This document shows positions 47,341 through 60,760 of a stretch of DNA of 64,000 bases, one piece after another. Within the stretch, counting starts at the first letter, position 1. Each line of letters begins with the position of its first letter. Below the pieces are notes generated by a model. It was given only the letters and a program-made list of their open reading frames with translations. It did not search any database and had not been told where the DNA came from. The position numbers and the translations under genes were made by a program. The DNA comes from Perkinsela sp. pyNocScin1 (taxonomy: Eukaryota; Euglenozoa; Kinetoplastea; Prokinetoplastida; Perkinselidae), in assembly GCA_964019655.1 (NCBI GenBank), contig CAXHTR010000001.1, positions 1,488,001-1,552,000 on the forward strand, in the 5' to 3' direction.

Positions 47341-47738
47341 CAACCAAGAATAATGTAAATTCCCTCACTGTGCTTACATGTACTCGCGGTTTATTAGTGT
47401 TCATATAACAAAAATACGGTTTGGTCGCCCTATTTCAATATATAGCATACAACCATGTAAGCTAGTATGAGCATGCGGACGACCCGACCAGGTACGGCAG
47501 GCCCCCAGCACGCGCTGTGTAGGCTACACCACTATCTCTCAAAATGTGCGATGCACAGCCACAACGATGCGGTTCTCGCGCACAGAGAATTTCGTCACGC
47601 TATGAATTTCGAACACACACTAAATTCATCGGTCGTTGACTTTATAAATATTACAGAGGGTGAGCACACGCCCCACTTAATGGGAGTGACACGCCGTTGT
47701 CACACACCTAAAAAAATGGACTAAATTCCATGACAACA
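47341..47738 (+). promoter_or_regulatory. Region upstream of 18S: likely rDNA promoter and 5' external transcribed spacer
   Basis: About 400 bp immediately ahead of the 18S gene. It holds no gene. An AT-rich TATA-like element (TTTATAAATATTA) lies at about 47640-47652, roughly 90 bp before mature 18S. A short inverted repeat is formed around GTGACA ... TGTCAC (near 47687-47704). Pol I promoters are not conserved in sequence, so the start of transcription cannot be fixed from this alone. Confidence 0.35.
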
Positions 47739-49715
47739 AACCTGGTTGATTCTGCCAGTAGTCATATGCTTGTTTCAAGGATTAAGCCATGCAAGCCTAA
47801 GAGTAACCTAACTAACACAGGAGGTCTGCGAACGGCTCATTATATCAGAGATGATTTACCGGGAGTATAGCAGCGCTCGCTGCCCAATGGATAACTTCGC
47901 GAAACGCGAAGCTAATACATGTACGACACGCAGGCTGCTCCACCCAAGCGCACTCGGCTAAACCCGCGTGCGCGGAGCGTCTGTGCGGATGGTTGCTACG
48001 AAGACCAGCGCCGCTCGCGCGGCAGAGTCTGAGAGCGATGAATCAGACCATTCAGCGAAAGCGCGCTTCGGCGCGCGTGTCCCGACAAGTCTCTGCCCTA
48101 TCAGCTCTGATGGTACTGTATTGGACTACCATGGCGATAACGGGTACGGGGAATTAGGGTTCGATTCCGGAGAGGGAGCCTGAGAGATAGCTACCACTTC
48201 TACGGAGGGCAGCAGGCGCGTAAATTGCCCAATGCCAAATCGGCGAGGCAGCGAAGAAAAATAGCGATCCCGTTTTTTTAAATCGGGAGTTGCAATGTGT
48301 GGTACGTAAACCCACCAACGAGTAACGATTGGAGGACAAGTCTGGTGCCAGCACCCGCGGTAATTCCAGCTCCAATAGCGTATATTAATGTTGCTGCTGT
48401 TAAAGGGTTCGTAGTTGGACTCGGGGCGCGCGGATGCCTGCACACTCGTGCTCGCTCTTGCGCGCCCCGTCACAGACGGAGCCGCGTTCCGCCGCGTGCC
48501 TTCACTGGTACGCGGCACCCGCAAGGGATTCGAGTGCGACACACTCTTTGAACCGTCCGTCGTTCTCACCGTGAATAAAACAGCGTGTTCAAGGCAGCCG
48601 TTCGGCCGCATGACAAAGCATGGAATGACAGAGCATCGACCAGCTGGGCGTGCTTTTGTTGGTTTTACTACCTCGTTGGGTAACTCGCCCCTGTGTTTGT
48701 TTTTTTCGAAAAAGATCGCAGGGACACGGGATTAACGGGGGTTGTCGGGGAAAACCGTATTCGGGCGTGAGAGGTGAAATTCTTAGACCGCCCGGGGACG
48801 AACTCAAGCGAAGGCAGTTTTCAAGTATACCTTCATCAATCAAGAACTAAAGTGTGGAGATCGAAGATGATTAGATACCATTGTAGTCCACCACTGCAAA
48901 CGATGACGCCCATGGATCGGACAGTATTTTACTACGATGGGATCTTTTCGGCACTGCTCCCCTTCAACGCGAAAGCTGAGGCTATGGTCTCATGGGGAAG
49001 TACGTTCGCAAGGCTGAAACTTAAAGAAATTGACGGAATGGCACCACCAGACGTGGAGTGTGCGGTTTAATTTGACTCAACACGGGAAACCTTACCAGGA
49101 CAGGACAACGGAATGATTGACAGATTGATAGCTCTTTCTTGATTCGTTTGACGGTGGTGCATGGCCGCTTTTGGTCGGTGAAGTGATTTGTTTGGTTGAT
49201 TCCTTTAACGGACGAGACCCAATCCGCTTACTAGGTCCGTCATTATCTTTGGGGCTGTTTCTTCGGAGGCCCGCTCGAAAAATGGCGCGTCCTTCTTCGC
49301 GGCATTCCATGCGCCTTAGCATGGTGGCATTTTGGGCAACAGCAGGTCCGTGATGCTCCTAAATGTCCTGGGCGACACGCGCACTACAATGACAAAGTGA
49401 ATGAGTGAAACCTTCGGGTCCTGCTCCGAGAGGAGTGGGAAAACTTCGAAAACTATGTCGTGCTTGGGATCGAAGCTTGCAATTATTCTTCTTGAACGAG
49501 GAATGTCTAGTAGACGCGCTTCATCAAAGCGCATTGACTACGTCCCTGCCATTTGTACACACCGCCCGTCGTTGTTACCGATGTCAGTTGGATACAGATC
49601 AACGGAGCGTGCGCTGCCACCCCGGCGCCGCGCGCGAAGTTGATCGATATTCAACTAGTAGAGGAAGCAAAAGTCGTAACAAGGTAGCTGTAGGTGAACC
49701 TGCAGCTGGATCATT
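47739..49715 (+). rRNA. 18S rRNA: 18S small-subunit ribosomal RNA
   Basis: Starts at AACCTGGTTGATTCTGCCAG and ends at the GGATCATTA element. Internal universal blocks are present: GCCAGCACCCGCGGTAATTC near 48350, GTGAAATTCTTAGACCGCC near 48775, ACTTAAAGAAATTGACGGAA near 49020, and TGTACACACCGCCCGTCG near 49554. Length is about 1,977 nt, longer than the usual 1.8 kb, with GC-rich expansions in V2 and V4. The sequence is divergent at normally steady sites (for example the bases after the GACCGCC block and the 3' GCTGGATCATTA), which suggests a fast-evolving lineage. No intron is seen. Confidence 0.97.
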
Positions 49716-49812
49716 ACGAAAGTATGGACTCTCCAACAGGGGAGGATACAAGTTTATTTAAATTGGAGTCACCTTCGGGTGGCGCCACCCATTTTCTGAA
49801 AATGGGGAACGA
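49716..49812 (+). other. ITS1: Internal transcribed spacer 1 (very short)
   Basis: About 97 nt between 18S and 5.8S. It contains a strong hairpin (GTCACCTTCGGGTGGC region, about 49767-49784). This is far shorter than the several hundred bases usual for ITS1. Confidence 0.8.
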
Positions 49813-49969
49813 ACAACTCATAACAGTGGATGTCTTGGCTCCCTAGTCGATGAAGGACGCGGCGACATGCGATAACTCGTATGCATTGCAGAATCAAGCG
49901 TATTACCAAGACTTTGAACGCAGCCTGTGTGCTCGCCAGTTCTCTGGCGCTGCACGCCCGCGCTTCAGT
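49813..49969 (+). rRNA. 5.8S rRNA: 5.8S ribosomal RNA
   Basis: Identified by GGATGTCTTGGCTCC, then GATGAAGGACGCGGCGACAT, ATTGCAGAATC and CTTTGAACGCA, the conserved 5.8S blocks in order. The 3' end is approximate because the terminal part (the GC-rich hairpin CGCCAGTTCTCTGGCG) is not conserved. Length about 157 nt is normal. Confidence 0.9.
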
Positions 49970-50038
49970 GCCGGTACCGAGTTTGGGGGCGCACGCGACC
50001 CCGCAGCTATGGTTCTGATTGCTGAACCCTGAAAAGAA
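49970..50038 (+). other. ITS2: Internal transcribed spacer 2 (very short)
   Basis: Roughly 69 nt between the estimated 3' end of 5.8S and the 5' end of 28S. The boundaries are uncertain by about 10-15 nt, but the spacer is clearly far shorter than the usual 150-400 nt and cannot form the standard four-helix ITS2 fold. Confidence 0.7.
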
Positions 50039-51306
50039 AACAACCTCAAGGCCTGAGGCGCGGTCGACCACCCGCTGAACTTAAGCATATCATTAAGCGG
50101 AGGAAAAGAAAACAACCGTGATCCCCGTAGTAGCGGCGAGCGAAGTGGGGCCAGCCCAATCCGAATCTTTCTTCGGAAAGAGTTGTGGAGTATGGACGGC
50201 GCTTGGGGGCCTCGCACGAAAGTCTTCCTGGAATGGAGCGCCAGAGAGGGTGATAGCCCCGTGTGCGTGCGAGAAACCTGATAGAAGCGCCGCTCCGGAG
50301 AGTAGTACTGCTTGGGAGTGCAGTGCGAACGGCAGGTATACCTCTGCCAAGGCTAAATATCATAGGGAGACCGATAGCGAACAAGTAGCGTGAGCGAAAG
50401 ATGAAAAGCACTTTGGAGAGAGAGTGAAACAGCACCTGAAGCTGTTATGAGGTAAGGAGTGGATCACTATCCAAGGGGCGCTGACGTTTGTTGGTTTACC
50501 GGCTGGCCGCTCAGCGCCTCACGCCTGCCGCCGCCCGACTGTCCCGGATGCGGCCTCCCCGGAGGCGCGCGTCGCACGGGAACGGGAGGGCGGAGTTCCT
50601 CGCGCTCTGTCAGTTTTCTGATAGTGTGGGGCAGGCTTCGAGACCGACTTCATGTCGGCGATGGGATTCACTCGCCCGTCTTGAAACACGGACCAAGGAG
50701 TCTAACAAGTGTGCGAGTCATCTACCTTCACGGTACGTGGCGCACTGAAAGGGCAGTCCGCCTCTGCGGATGTCGTGCCATTTTCTCTGAAAAGCAGCAC
50801 GGGCCGAGCCTCGGCGATGGGCCAGGGCGTTGCGCCTGAGCATACATGTTGGGACCCGAAAGGTGGTGACCTATGCCTGAATAGGATGAAGCCGAGGGAA
50901 ACCTTGGTGGAGGTCCGCAGCGATGTTGACGTGCAAATCACTCGTTTGATTTGGGTATAGGGGCGAAAGACTCATCGAACCACCTAGTAGCTGGTTCACC
51001 CCGAAGTTTCCCTCAGGATAGCTGGTGACAGTTGAGTAGTCGTGTGCGGTAAAGCAAATGATTAGAGGAATTGGCGGGCGTAGCCCCGTTGACCTATTCT
51101 CAAACTTTAAACGTGCACCGCGCGTGCGCTTGCTTCTGTGAAGCGCGCGCCCGATTGTGTCACTTAGTGGGCCTCTTTCGGTAAGCGGAACAGGCGATGC
51201 GGAATGCTCCGCAAGTGGACTTAAGGCGCCCAAGTGTAGGCTCATAGATACCATGAAGGGTGTTCGTTGATCTAGACAGCAGGACGGTGGCCATGGAAGT
51301 CGGAAT

Positions 51307-51340
<34 letters not shown>

Positions 51341-52331
51341 TCAACCAGCCCCGAAAATGGATGGCGCTCAAGCCTACCGCCGACAGTCCACCGTGACGGT
51401 TGCGACCGAGGGTGTCGATACGTCCGTCACGTGTAGGGGTGCGTGAACGCAAAGCTGCGAAGCCTGTGGCGTGAGCCTCGGTGGAGCTGCGTTTAGTGCA
51501 GATCTTGGTTGTAGTAGCGAATATTCAACTGTGGATTCACACGAACTATCGTTGAAGGCTGAAGTGGGGAAGGGTTTCGTGTCAACGGCGATCGGACACG
51601 AGTGACTCGGTACTAAAGCCAGCGTTGAACCGTCTTCGAAAGCTTCTATCGTAGGTGTCGTGAGACGCCCACCTAGAAGAGTGGCTGAAAGTATGGCAGG
51701 CTTAATATTCCTGCAGCCGATCATGGGAGCATGGCGGCGACGCTTCCGACAAGACTGACGACGGTGTGCGCCCGGCCCGGGAGAGTTCTCTTTTCTTCTG
51801 AATGGCTTCGGCCCCCGGCGAGTTCGCGTCGAGCGGAGACCCGGGAGGCGCGCCAGCAGAGCCCCGCAATTGCGCAGGGTAGGGAACCGGGCGCCCGCCT
51901 ACGAAAAAGCCAGTGGCGTTACGTCTCCCGATGACGGGCCGTACCCATATCCGCATCCGGTCCCCAAGCTTTGAAAGCTCTAGCCAGTAGAACAAGGTAG
52001 TCTAAGGGAAGTCGGCAAATTGGATGTGTAAGCTCGCGAGAAACATTGGCTCTGAAGGCAAAGCCGCCGCGGCCGCCTCATCTTGTTTGGGGTGGTTTTG
52101 CTAGACTTCTCCCGCAAGGGGGCATCGAACAAAGCCATCACCAGCATCCTGAGTTCGCTTTCAAAAGCACGGAACAACCGCGGCGGCGCTGAATTGCTGT
52201 TTCAGAACTGCTTATCCAGGGGAATCCAACTGTATAATTAAAACACAGGCTTGCGACGCAGATAAGGTCTGTTTGACGCAAGCTGATTTCTGCCCAGTGC
52301 TCTGAATGTCAATGTGACGAGATTCACCTAC

Positions 52332-52388
<57 letters not shown>

Positions 52389-53095
52389 TTCTAATTAGAG
52401 ACGCGCATGAATGGATTAATGAGATTCCCACTGTCCCTAGCTACCATCTAGCGAACCAACTGCGTCAAGGGAACGGTCTTGAATGATTAAGCGGGGAAAG
52501 AAGACCCTGTTGAGTTTGACTCCAGTCTCAGTTTGTCGGGCGGCATAGGAGGTGTAGTCATAGGTGGGAGGTGCAAACCGGTTCTGAAAAACCACTTCTT
52601 CTATCGTTACTCTGCAAATTCAATGGTAAAGCGCAGGGGGTTAGCCTGCACTAGCAGGCCTTCGACTCCGCCCCTCGCGGGCGGGGCAACTTCCCTTTTG
52701 TAGCACTAACCCGGGGATACATATCGTGGGGGAGCTTCCGTTTGGAAACCAGACTGAGATGGGGAGTTTGGCTGGGGCGGCATATCTGCTAAACAACAAC
52801 GCAGGTGTCCTAAGGCGAGCTCAGTGAGGACAGAAACCTCACGTAGAGCACAAGGGCAAAAGCTCGCTTGATCTTCGACTTTCAGTACTAGTCGAGAAAG
52901 TGAAAGCTTGGCCAGCGATCCTTTGAGCACGTACATTGAGGTATAATGCCAGAGGTGTCATAAAAATTACCACAGGGATAACTGGCTTGTGGCAGCCAAG
53001 CGTTCCTAGCGACGTTGCCGTTTGATCCTTCGATGTCGGCTCTTCCTAGCCTTGCGCCGCAGCAGACGCAAAGGGTCGGATTGTTCACCCGGATG

Positions 53096-53139
<44 letters not shown>

Positions 53140-53541
53140 TTACCCTACTTAATCGTACACATCAACAATAGGCGCTCCGAGGGTAATGCGAAGTAGTACG
53201 AGAGGAACTTTCGTTTCGCCTCACTGGCAACCGCGGTCCCCCGAACGGGGGCGCCGCAACGCTACCAGGCGATGATTCACAGCTGAACGCCTCTTAAGCT
53301 GGAAATCAATCCCGAAGAGGGCCTCCCTCCGTTTGGAGGAACTGGTTCCGAAGTGTCGGCCGAGTACAGTAGCCCACGCAGTGGGTCATCGGCGGCTCGT
53401 CAGAGCGACAGCAAAGTACGAGTAGGTACCATGTCCCACCTGGAGCAGACGACTCCAGATGCACAGCCAGGTATACGTGCTGGAGGAATTTAGGTTCCGA
53501 CTCACTGAGCCTGTGTATGTGCCAATAGGTGCGAAACAAAT
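50039..53541 (+). rRNA. 28S rRNA: 28S large-subunit ribosomal RNA
   Basis: Begins around CACCCGCTGAACTTAAGCAT. Core blocks are in order: AAGCGGAGGAAAAGAAA, ACTCTCTTAAGGTAGCCAAA near 52361, CACAGGGATAACTGGCTTGT near 52972, CGGATGAGGGAACGTGAGCT near 53090, and the sarcin-ricin loop AGTACGAGAGGAAC near 53193. The usual intron-insertion sites around these blocks are uninterrupted. The 3' end is estimated from the closing helix near 53455-53541. Length is about 3.5 kb with no sign of fragmentation. No 5S gene follows and no second rDNA unit appears in the next 10 kb. Confidence 0.95.
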
Positions 53542-55759
53542 TTGAAAGGGAGAGAGTCACACACTTCGAAAGGGGTGATGTGACATTATTTTTTGTGGAG
53601 GGTAGATGTCCTGGGTGCAGGTGGACGTGGACATGGAGAGAATGTGGTGGAGGGTGAGAGTGAGATCAATGTCTGCGAAGTTGGAATAAGCATTGAGTGT
53701 GAAGATGGCACATGCTGAGATGGATGAGCTACTGATGGGAATGGAGAGGAAGGGAGATCATGTATTATGCATGTTCGAGCCAAGCATTGATCTCATTGTG
53801 CTTTCCGAGTGCTCGTCAGTGAGTATTTTGTTTGATAAGCTCGCGACGATGAAGGGGGCGAGAAAGCTGAGCCGTGATGGACCCTTGATGTGGACTGGGA
53901 TCATTTCGTAAAAGTAGCAGATTGGTTTCACCGAGATGGAAATGGGGGGAAAAAAGAGCCTGTGATGAATGCAGACTGCTTTTTGTCTGACTCATGAAAT
54001 CCGTATGACTCAAGAATATGGAAGTGCGGTAAAAGGAAAATGGGGGATTGCTTTTAATGTTGATGTTTGATGAAGCTGGAGATCAGATGTTCGTGCCACT
54101 GAAAAGTCAGTCGGTGTATGATACGACTCTGAATGTCATTCGGCAAACTTTTACACCTTCTTTGGTGAGAAGAAATATCAGGAGTGCTGTAGGCAAGTTT
54201 TTATGCATTCTGAGGATTCGAACTTGGTTTAGTTTGTTGAATGTCACAGAGAGAAATGCAATGGGGATGAAAAATGAAGGTGGGAGTCAGAATGATGGTT
54301 GCTTTATCCTATTAAATTGAGAGAGATATGTTTTCATGCATATATTGATATCGACTGGGATATGAGTGACCTGAGAGAGTCGTGATGGACATGAGCTGTC
54401 TTGAATGCATCCAGTGCACATGTGCATCGATAGTTTAAGTGCTAGGAGATAGATGAAGAGGGAGACTGTCGAGGTACCTTTGACGAGAATAATGGGGACA
54501 CTGATGGTGAATTTGCTTGAAGTTGGTGTGGCTTCTTCGATGGAAGGCGATGTTCATAGTCTTGGACATGTGTGAAGGAAATGGTGCATATAACTTTGGT
54601 GAGTGGATATAGAAGTGAAGTATGATTGGGTCGTTTCGATTGTCAGGCTCACGTAAACCTATCGTTCTAAAAGTTTTATCTTTGAAGCTGCTTTACGGCG
54701 ACTGTTGATCTCCTTGGGAACCAAGATCAGTGATATGTTGATTTGGGTGATTGTTCAGTGAAATCTGTGATCGTTTTAAACTTAAACTCTTTCAGATGAT
54801 CAATGCTTTGGTTGTGCTTGATCAAGCTTTGATGGGCATTGTCATTGTAAGCCTGCAATATGGAGGGTTGAGCAGGATATACGTGATAAAGTTCAAAGGA
54901 TATGATTGGCTTGTCGTTTTCTCCAGAGCTTATGATGTACCTGCATGTTGCATGGTTGAAGTTGACTTTGAATTATGTAGGCAAGAGTATGGGTGTTTGA
55001 GAGAGGTATTTCTTGAGGGTTTATGAAGCATCTGCATGGTAATCGTTTACTTTTCAGGATGGGGCGGTGAGTATCTTCAAATTTAGTACATATGGAGGAA
55101 GTTTAGGGTTGCTGCTATGCTATCAAGATTTCAACATAGATTTCACAGTTAATATTTCACAAAAAGTAGATAGAGACAATGCTGATGGGTAAAATGAGTT
55201 CAAAGCTCATGTTCTGAAGGGCCAGATAGCTTTTCGTTTTGAGACTATCGTATTTGAGTGGAAGCATGATGTGTGGGGGTGCGACAGATGTTTAATGTGA
55301 ATCAAACTTTTATCCGTGTAAAAAGAACATCGCACTTGAGAGCAGATTGAGCAAGAGTGTGGTGTGAATATCGCATGACTTATTTTGTTTTCATTTCAGT
55401 CATCGTTTGTACTGCCATTTCATCGTAAGGTGACTGAGATCGATGGATGAGCCTCATTTTCCAGTGTTCTGATTTTTAGACGATGATAATCAGGATAGGC
55501 CTTGTATTTGAATGTTATTTGATGAGAATATGCTATCTTTATATGAATATATATCTTTTTGATACCCTTGTAGTGAAAGATGCAAACGAGAGAGCATATC
55601 GGTTCAATATTCGATATTTTTGAGAGAAAATCAGGATGTAAGAAAGATATGGATAGGAATAGGATGGAAAGAGGAGATATATTCACGTGTTCAGTATGGA
55701 GTATGAAAGCATGGTGGTAAATTGAATGGTTTTTCCAGATGCATGCAAGAGACATGCAT
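53542..55759. other. AT-rich gene-free DNA downstream of the rDNA
   Basis: About 2.2 kb directly after 28S. Only short open frames occur, none over about 112 codons and none with protein-like composition. A T-run (TTATTTTTTG near 53587) could be a terminator for the rRNA transcript. No tRNA, 5S, transposase or telomere motif is visible. Composition (many GATG, TGTG and TTGA words on the plus strand) is like the array that follows. Confidence 0.5.
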
Positions 55760-58700
55760 TATATCTTTTTTGACTTTCAAGCACTTTTCACTGATGGCAA
55801 CGTAAATACAGGGGCATGTGGGGGACATGAATAAAAGAATTCACCCCAAAATGATTCGCTTCATGTATTCTGCATGAGTTCATTCTTCTCCGATTAACTT
55901 TGATGAATTCTTTGTGCTGTCCACCTGCAAGATTCTGTGGAACACTTTCTCGATATTGTAGATGCTCTGATCTTGAAAAACGTATGCATGGTGATGATTT
56001 TGTCCGGTGGATATGCTTCACTCAAACTCAAAGTTGCAATGTGGCTGTGTTAGTCTTGTTGCTGATGCCTTTTTTGACTTTTGAAGCAGTGCGTAGAGTG
56101 TTATTCTCCAAGATGCCAACCTTTTGGAAGATATTTTAATGTTTGTGGGTCCAACATTCGAGTGTACTTAAGTCAGTGTTGAAGCTCAACTCCACGGTCG
56201 CAAATCATAGCCTTGATCTTGTACTCCATCAAGAACTTCTTTTTTGATTCTTTGCACTCCATTTTCAGCGATCTTTGCTGTCTACGACTACAATAGTGTA
56301 CCCTGTATTTTCATTTCGCCCAAATTGGGTAGAATGTGACGAATGTTGCAATCGAATTGCGTTTGCAGCTGTAGTTACACGACAGTGATGGCCTGAAGTC
56401 AGAATGATACGCGCATTTTGCAGGATCGTGTGCAATAATCGTTTTTAAATCTTCGTGAAAACTTTGCGGGAGATGGTGAGTGTTTATTTGTCTTTGTGAT
56501 CACATATTCTTGCGAATCGTCATTTCATTTTGAATGTGGTCACTACCCCATGCAAGCGATTCAAAATTTTTGATTTTCACCATTTCAACGATGCTTTTTC
56601 ACTTTTGATTTCATTCCTTGCCATGCTTATGTACAAGTGAGGGGTTCTCGAGGTGCCTTCGATGCAGTGATGTATTTTTAGTGTATGTGATGAAAATTTG
56701 CAGTCCTTTGCTTTCTCCATAATGACTGATGATGTTTGAAGCACCTTTGGACATATGGTAAACTCATTTGAGGTTTTTATGCATTCATAGACATTCAAAT
56801 TTGTAACGAGTGCTGGTGCATTGTTTCATTTATGTCATATTGTGTACGGAGATTCTTGCAAAACGCGCTAAGAAGAGAAGCAATTTTCGATATCCACATT
56901 CTTGATATGAATTCATCAATTTTTTGACATTTGATTTCGATTCTCTATATTTTGCTGCATACATACGGTTCTTCGCAGTGCATTCTTTCCATCGATGTGT
57001 TGTGTTAACACCCTCGATCACAGATAACGTTGATCTCACGAGCCTTGGAAACATGGTATTCATCTTTTCATATTCTCAGCACCTTTTGTGGGTATTCCAT
57101 CAATTTCTGCCTTTAAATTTCATTTGGCTTGCGCTCAAGCGGGAAAAACTCGAGAGAAAGAGAGTTTGTATTGTACTTTTATATGCATGTGAGGGATACT
57201 GAAAGTGTATTTTCCCCTTGATGTGTAATCCTTCAATTCGATGATACTTTTCTCGCCTTTCCACCTTGATCGTATCTGGCGATGTACTCTTTATTTCTTT
57301 GGACTGATCTACCAGTGCCACAATTTTGCGGGCGTCATTCCATGGATATTGTCAGTCAAAAGCATTGTGAACATACATATGAGCAGTCACAAAGCCACCC
57401 AAACTATTCAAATGTTCGATAGGAACTGTTTCAATATGCATAAAGAAAAAATTTCGATGATACTTATCACCTTTCATCCGATTTGATTTCATTTGACGGT
57501 GCCTTTTTGCTCAAGACAACAATTGTACAAAGTGTATTCTATCCCTTGACGCATTTTAATGCTATAGGCGAATCATTTCATTATTTTTGATGTTTGAATG
57601 TCTGAGGATATCTGCATTACACTTTGAGACATAAAATGGAACGATATCACAAGTTCAACGAAGTTCAAGGACAGTCCATGAAAGTTGAGTGCTTACGCGT
57701 GAGCAATATCAATTTGAAAGACAAATCTGTTGATTTTCATGATGCAGTGAGCTCGATGATTCTTTTGACATTTGGTTTCATTTCTCGAAAGCGTTGTGCA
57801 TTTGAGAGATACTTCGAAGTGTGTTCTATCTCTTCATGATGTTCAATGCTATCTGATGATACCTTTCAAATATTGTGACCTTTGAGTGCTTGAAAGTGCT
57901 TTCATCACCGTGCACTTCACGAGTTTCCACATTATCACATGAACATCGACTTTCATGGAGGTGTAATGACGATATATGTGCAAACTTTGATGGCGATTAT
58001 TCTAGGATATTCAGAAAAGAGATGTGAAGCTTTCAATTTGCATGGGACATGTCTATAAATGGTAATTTTGAATTTCTATTCCATTTATCGGGATATCTGC
58101 TGCTTTATGATGAGTAATTTGTTCTTCAAAGAAACCTTTGATGCACTTTTAAACTCTCTGATTGTCGTTTTGAGAAATTTTCGCTCAGAGATGTGATCAT
58201 CTTATTTTGATCCTGACATTCCATATTTTCATAATTTGAACGACTTTCACTGATAATGCAATGAGGTTCGATACAAATATCGACGGTGATGATGCCAAGG
58301 ACATGTGTAGCGGGGGGAATAAGTTTTCAATATGCATTGAAGATGTGTATCATTGAAAATTTTGACTTTCTATTTCATTTATTTCAGCATTATTGCTCGT
58401 GGAACCGAAATTTCGAAATGAATTCTGTCACTTGATATGTTTTTGCACTCATTCTTCACAACTTAATGCCTGGAGAGGTTTGCACATCCTTTATTTCATC
58501 ATTTTCCATCATATCACATGTTTTAAATTTTTTCTGTGAAATCTTATGAATGAAAGCTTAAAGCTCAGTGATAATGATGCTGAGAGTAGAAACGAGATGG
58601 CAAGGTTCTTTCCATATGCTCAATTATCGTGAGAATGATTTTTTTCACTTTCTATTCCATCATCACATGTTTTGAACTTTGATTTTTCACTTGATGTATT

Positions 58701-59034
58701 CTTTAGCTATCAAATGGTATTTTTGACAGCTTTCAAACCTTTTTTCACTTGAGGATGTTGCAGACAAATTTATGATCATCATTTTTTTTTCTCATGAGCT
58801 ATAAAATCGATTTCTTTGCGCAATTGAACGATAATTTGAAAAATTCGGCGACTGTTCTGCTGATGACATGACAAAATCATAAAGAAAGATTGCAATGTGC
58901 ATAAATTTTTTTTAACTTTTCTTTCGTGCATAGGATATTTTGCGTCTCGAGTGGACATATAAAGTGCTTCTATGGGATTCGATGATGATTCTGAGAGCCT
59001 TCTACTTCTAATGAACTTATGCATGTTCCGAATT
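55760..59034. repeat. Old, decayed repeat array with a period of about 0.29 kb
   Basis: A recurring T-rich word resembling TTTTGACTTTCTATTTCATT appears at about 56600, 56926, 57485, 57768, 58071, 58363, 58652 and 58912, often spaced 260-330 bp, with related words near 55760 and 56065. Between them GATGAT-, TCACTGATAATG- and ACTTGATGTATTCT-type words recur in similar order. Individual units are strongly diverged, so this is an inference from spacing of short words rather than an alignment. No gene is supported in this stretch. Confidence 0.45.
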
Positions 59035-60760
59035 CATCATTTTCTATTCCATGACATGTGACTACGACTTCCACGATTGTGCTTGTACGCACCTGACGAT
59101 GATGACGTGAATGTGAAAAACAACTGCAAGAACAAAGTGGACGATGTCTCATTGTGAATGCGATTTGAAATCTTTTACACACGGAACAAGATTATGACGA
59201 TGCAATGAACACAACACGCGAAAGCGGGGCTGCATTCTTTCACTTTATTCACTTGTGTGTTGCGGAGAACCTTTGCACTGAAGCAACCATGACGACCTGC
59301 ACGAACCTTAAGAGTGTATCATTTCTTTTTTGAAGAGAACAAAAGTGTCGAGAAACCTATGCAATGTGTGACGACCGTGATGATAACCGATGTATTTGTG
59401 AGTCATTTGCACTATCGATCACACACCGACGATAATGTCATGGTTATCGGACTCGTAATTGTCTATCTCAAGATATTTTCAACGACCTTGATGCATATTC
59501 TTGGAGTTTGAGCTGCAGACTGTCAGTGCTGACCCGAGAAACGACGAGAGGAAGAAAGATAAAGCTTTTATGCAGAAAACCTTCAATCTTTCATTGCGCC
59601 ATACGCTTGAAATTCTTTTTCATGCATTCATATACACTTTGTGATAATTTTTGGTACATCATTTTATCCATTTCATCGTTGTTCTCATGTAATCTTGCGA
59701 ATGTCAACCCTATCATCGTGAAAAAACATTGGCAAGGCCATTCGAACGATTCATATGTTTGATATTCATTTTCTTTTCGTGGAAAGAATGTGAGATCCAT
59801 TGTTGTTTGAATTTTGATTTCATTTATTGGTGTGATTGTGTGCAATGTGAGTTCGAGGGCTGTTCCAGAGTATACTGTATCTTTTGATGTGACTCCATGC
59901 ACTCTGTCTGCATGTTTGCGACTTTTTGCACTCATATTGACATCATTTCGCAACTTGCCACACTTATGGATGGTTTGCAAGCCTTTTTGACGGAGGTTTG
60001 TTATATTTTTGATGATGAACAAGCAGAGAACATGGCAGTGTGACGGAAAATGCCTTTCTGAAGACAAACAATTCAATCTTTACGATTTGAGTATGGATTG
60101 AAATGTTTTTCATGCATGTTTGAAAGACTGTGAAGACGGAATGGGCTTGATTGAGATCTCAAATGTACGTATTCAAAGATCTTTGTAACCTTCGAGTGCC
60201 ATCAACAGACAGTTCGCTTATAAGGTGTGATTTTGCGGATCATTTTTCAATCAAACATGCACAACATCATGCAGAGACATCAAAGAATCAGTGTATCTCG
60301 ATTATGTGGCATTTTTGATCGTTTTTATGAATGCATATTGATATGGATGTGAATGTGGCTCGATCTTATGCCTTATTCCATCAATATTTTGCAATCATTC
60401 ATCGATATGGAGCAAAATGCGATGCAGATTATAGCTATGGCATCCATTGACGCTCAAATTCAATGTTGAGCACATATAGACGCCTGAACATCACGGGTAT
60501 GCATTGATCTCACTTCCAATTTTGCACTGAACCTGCTTCGAGCATTCAAATATATCATGCAAACAAATTTGCAGATCAATGAATATGATATCGACATATT
60601 TGGGACCGTCTGGATACCATTGAAACGACTTTTAACTTAAAAACTCGAAAAATGCGATGCCAGGATGTGATAATACCCCCAAACAGAGGCCTACCAGCCA
60701 GCTATCGGAGGTACCTCGAAATCAAATCTATGCACAGCCCCCCTTCAAAGACTATGCATC

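Noticed and set aside
50039-53541. Group I intron or homing endonuclease in 28S
   Set aside because: The conserved blocks that usually host such introns are continuous.
47968-53560. Many open frames of 60-193 codons inside the rRNA genes
   Set aside because: The region is structured rRNA; these frames are chance products of GC-rich sequence.
59591-60076. 161-codon minus-strand frame in the tandem repeat, also at 62421-62906
   Set aside because: It is repeated only because the unit is repeated. The composition is not protein-like and no motif is seen.
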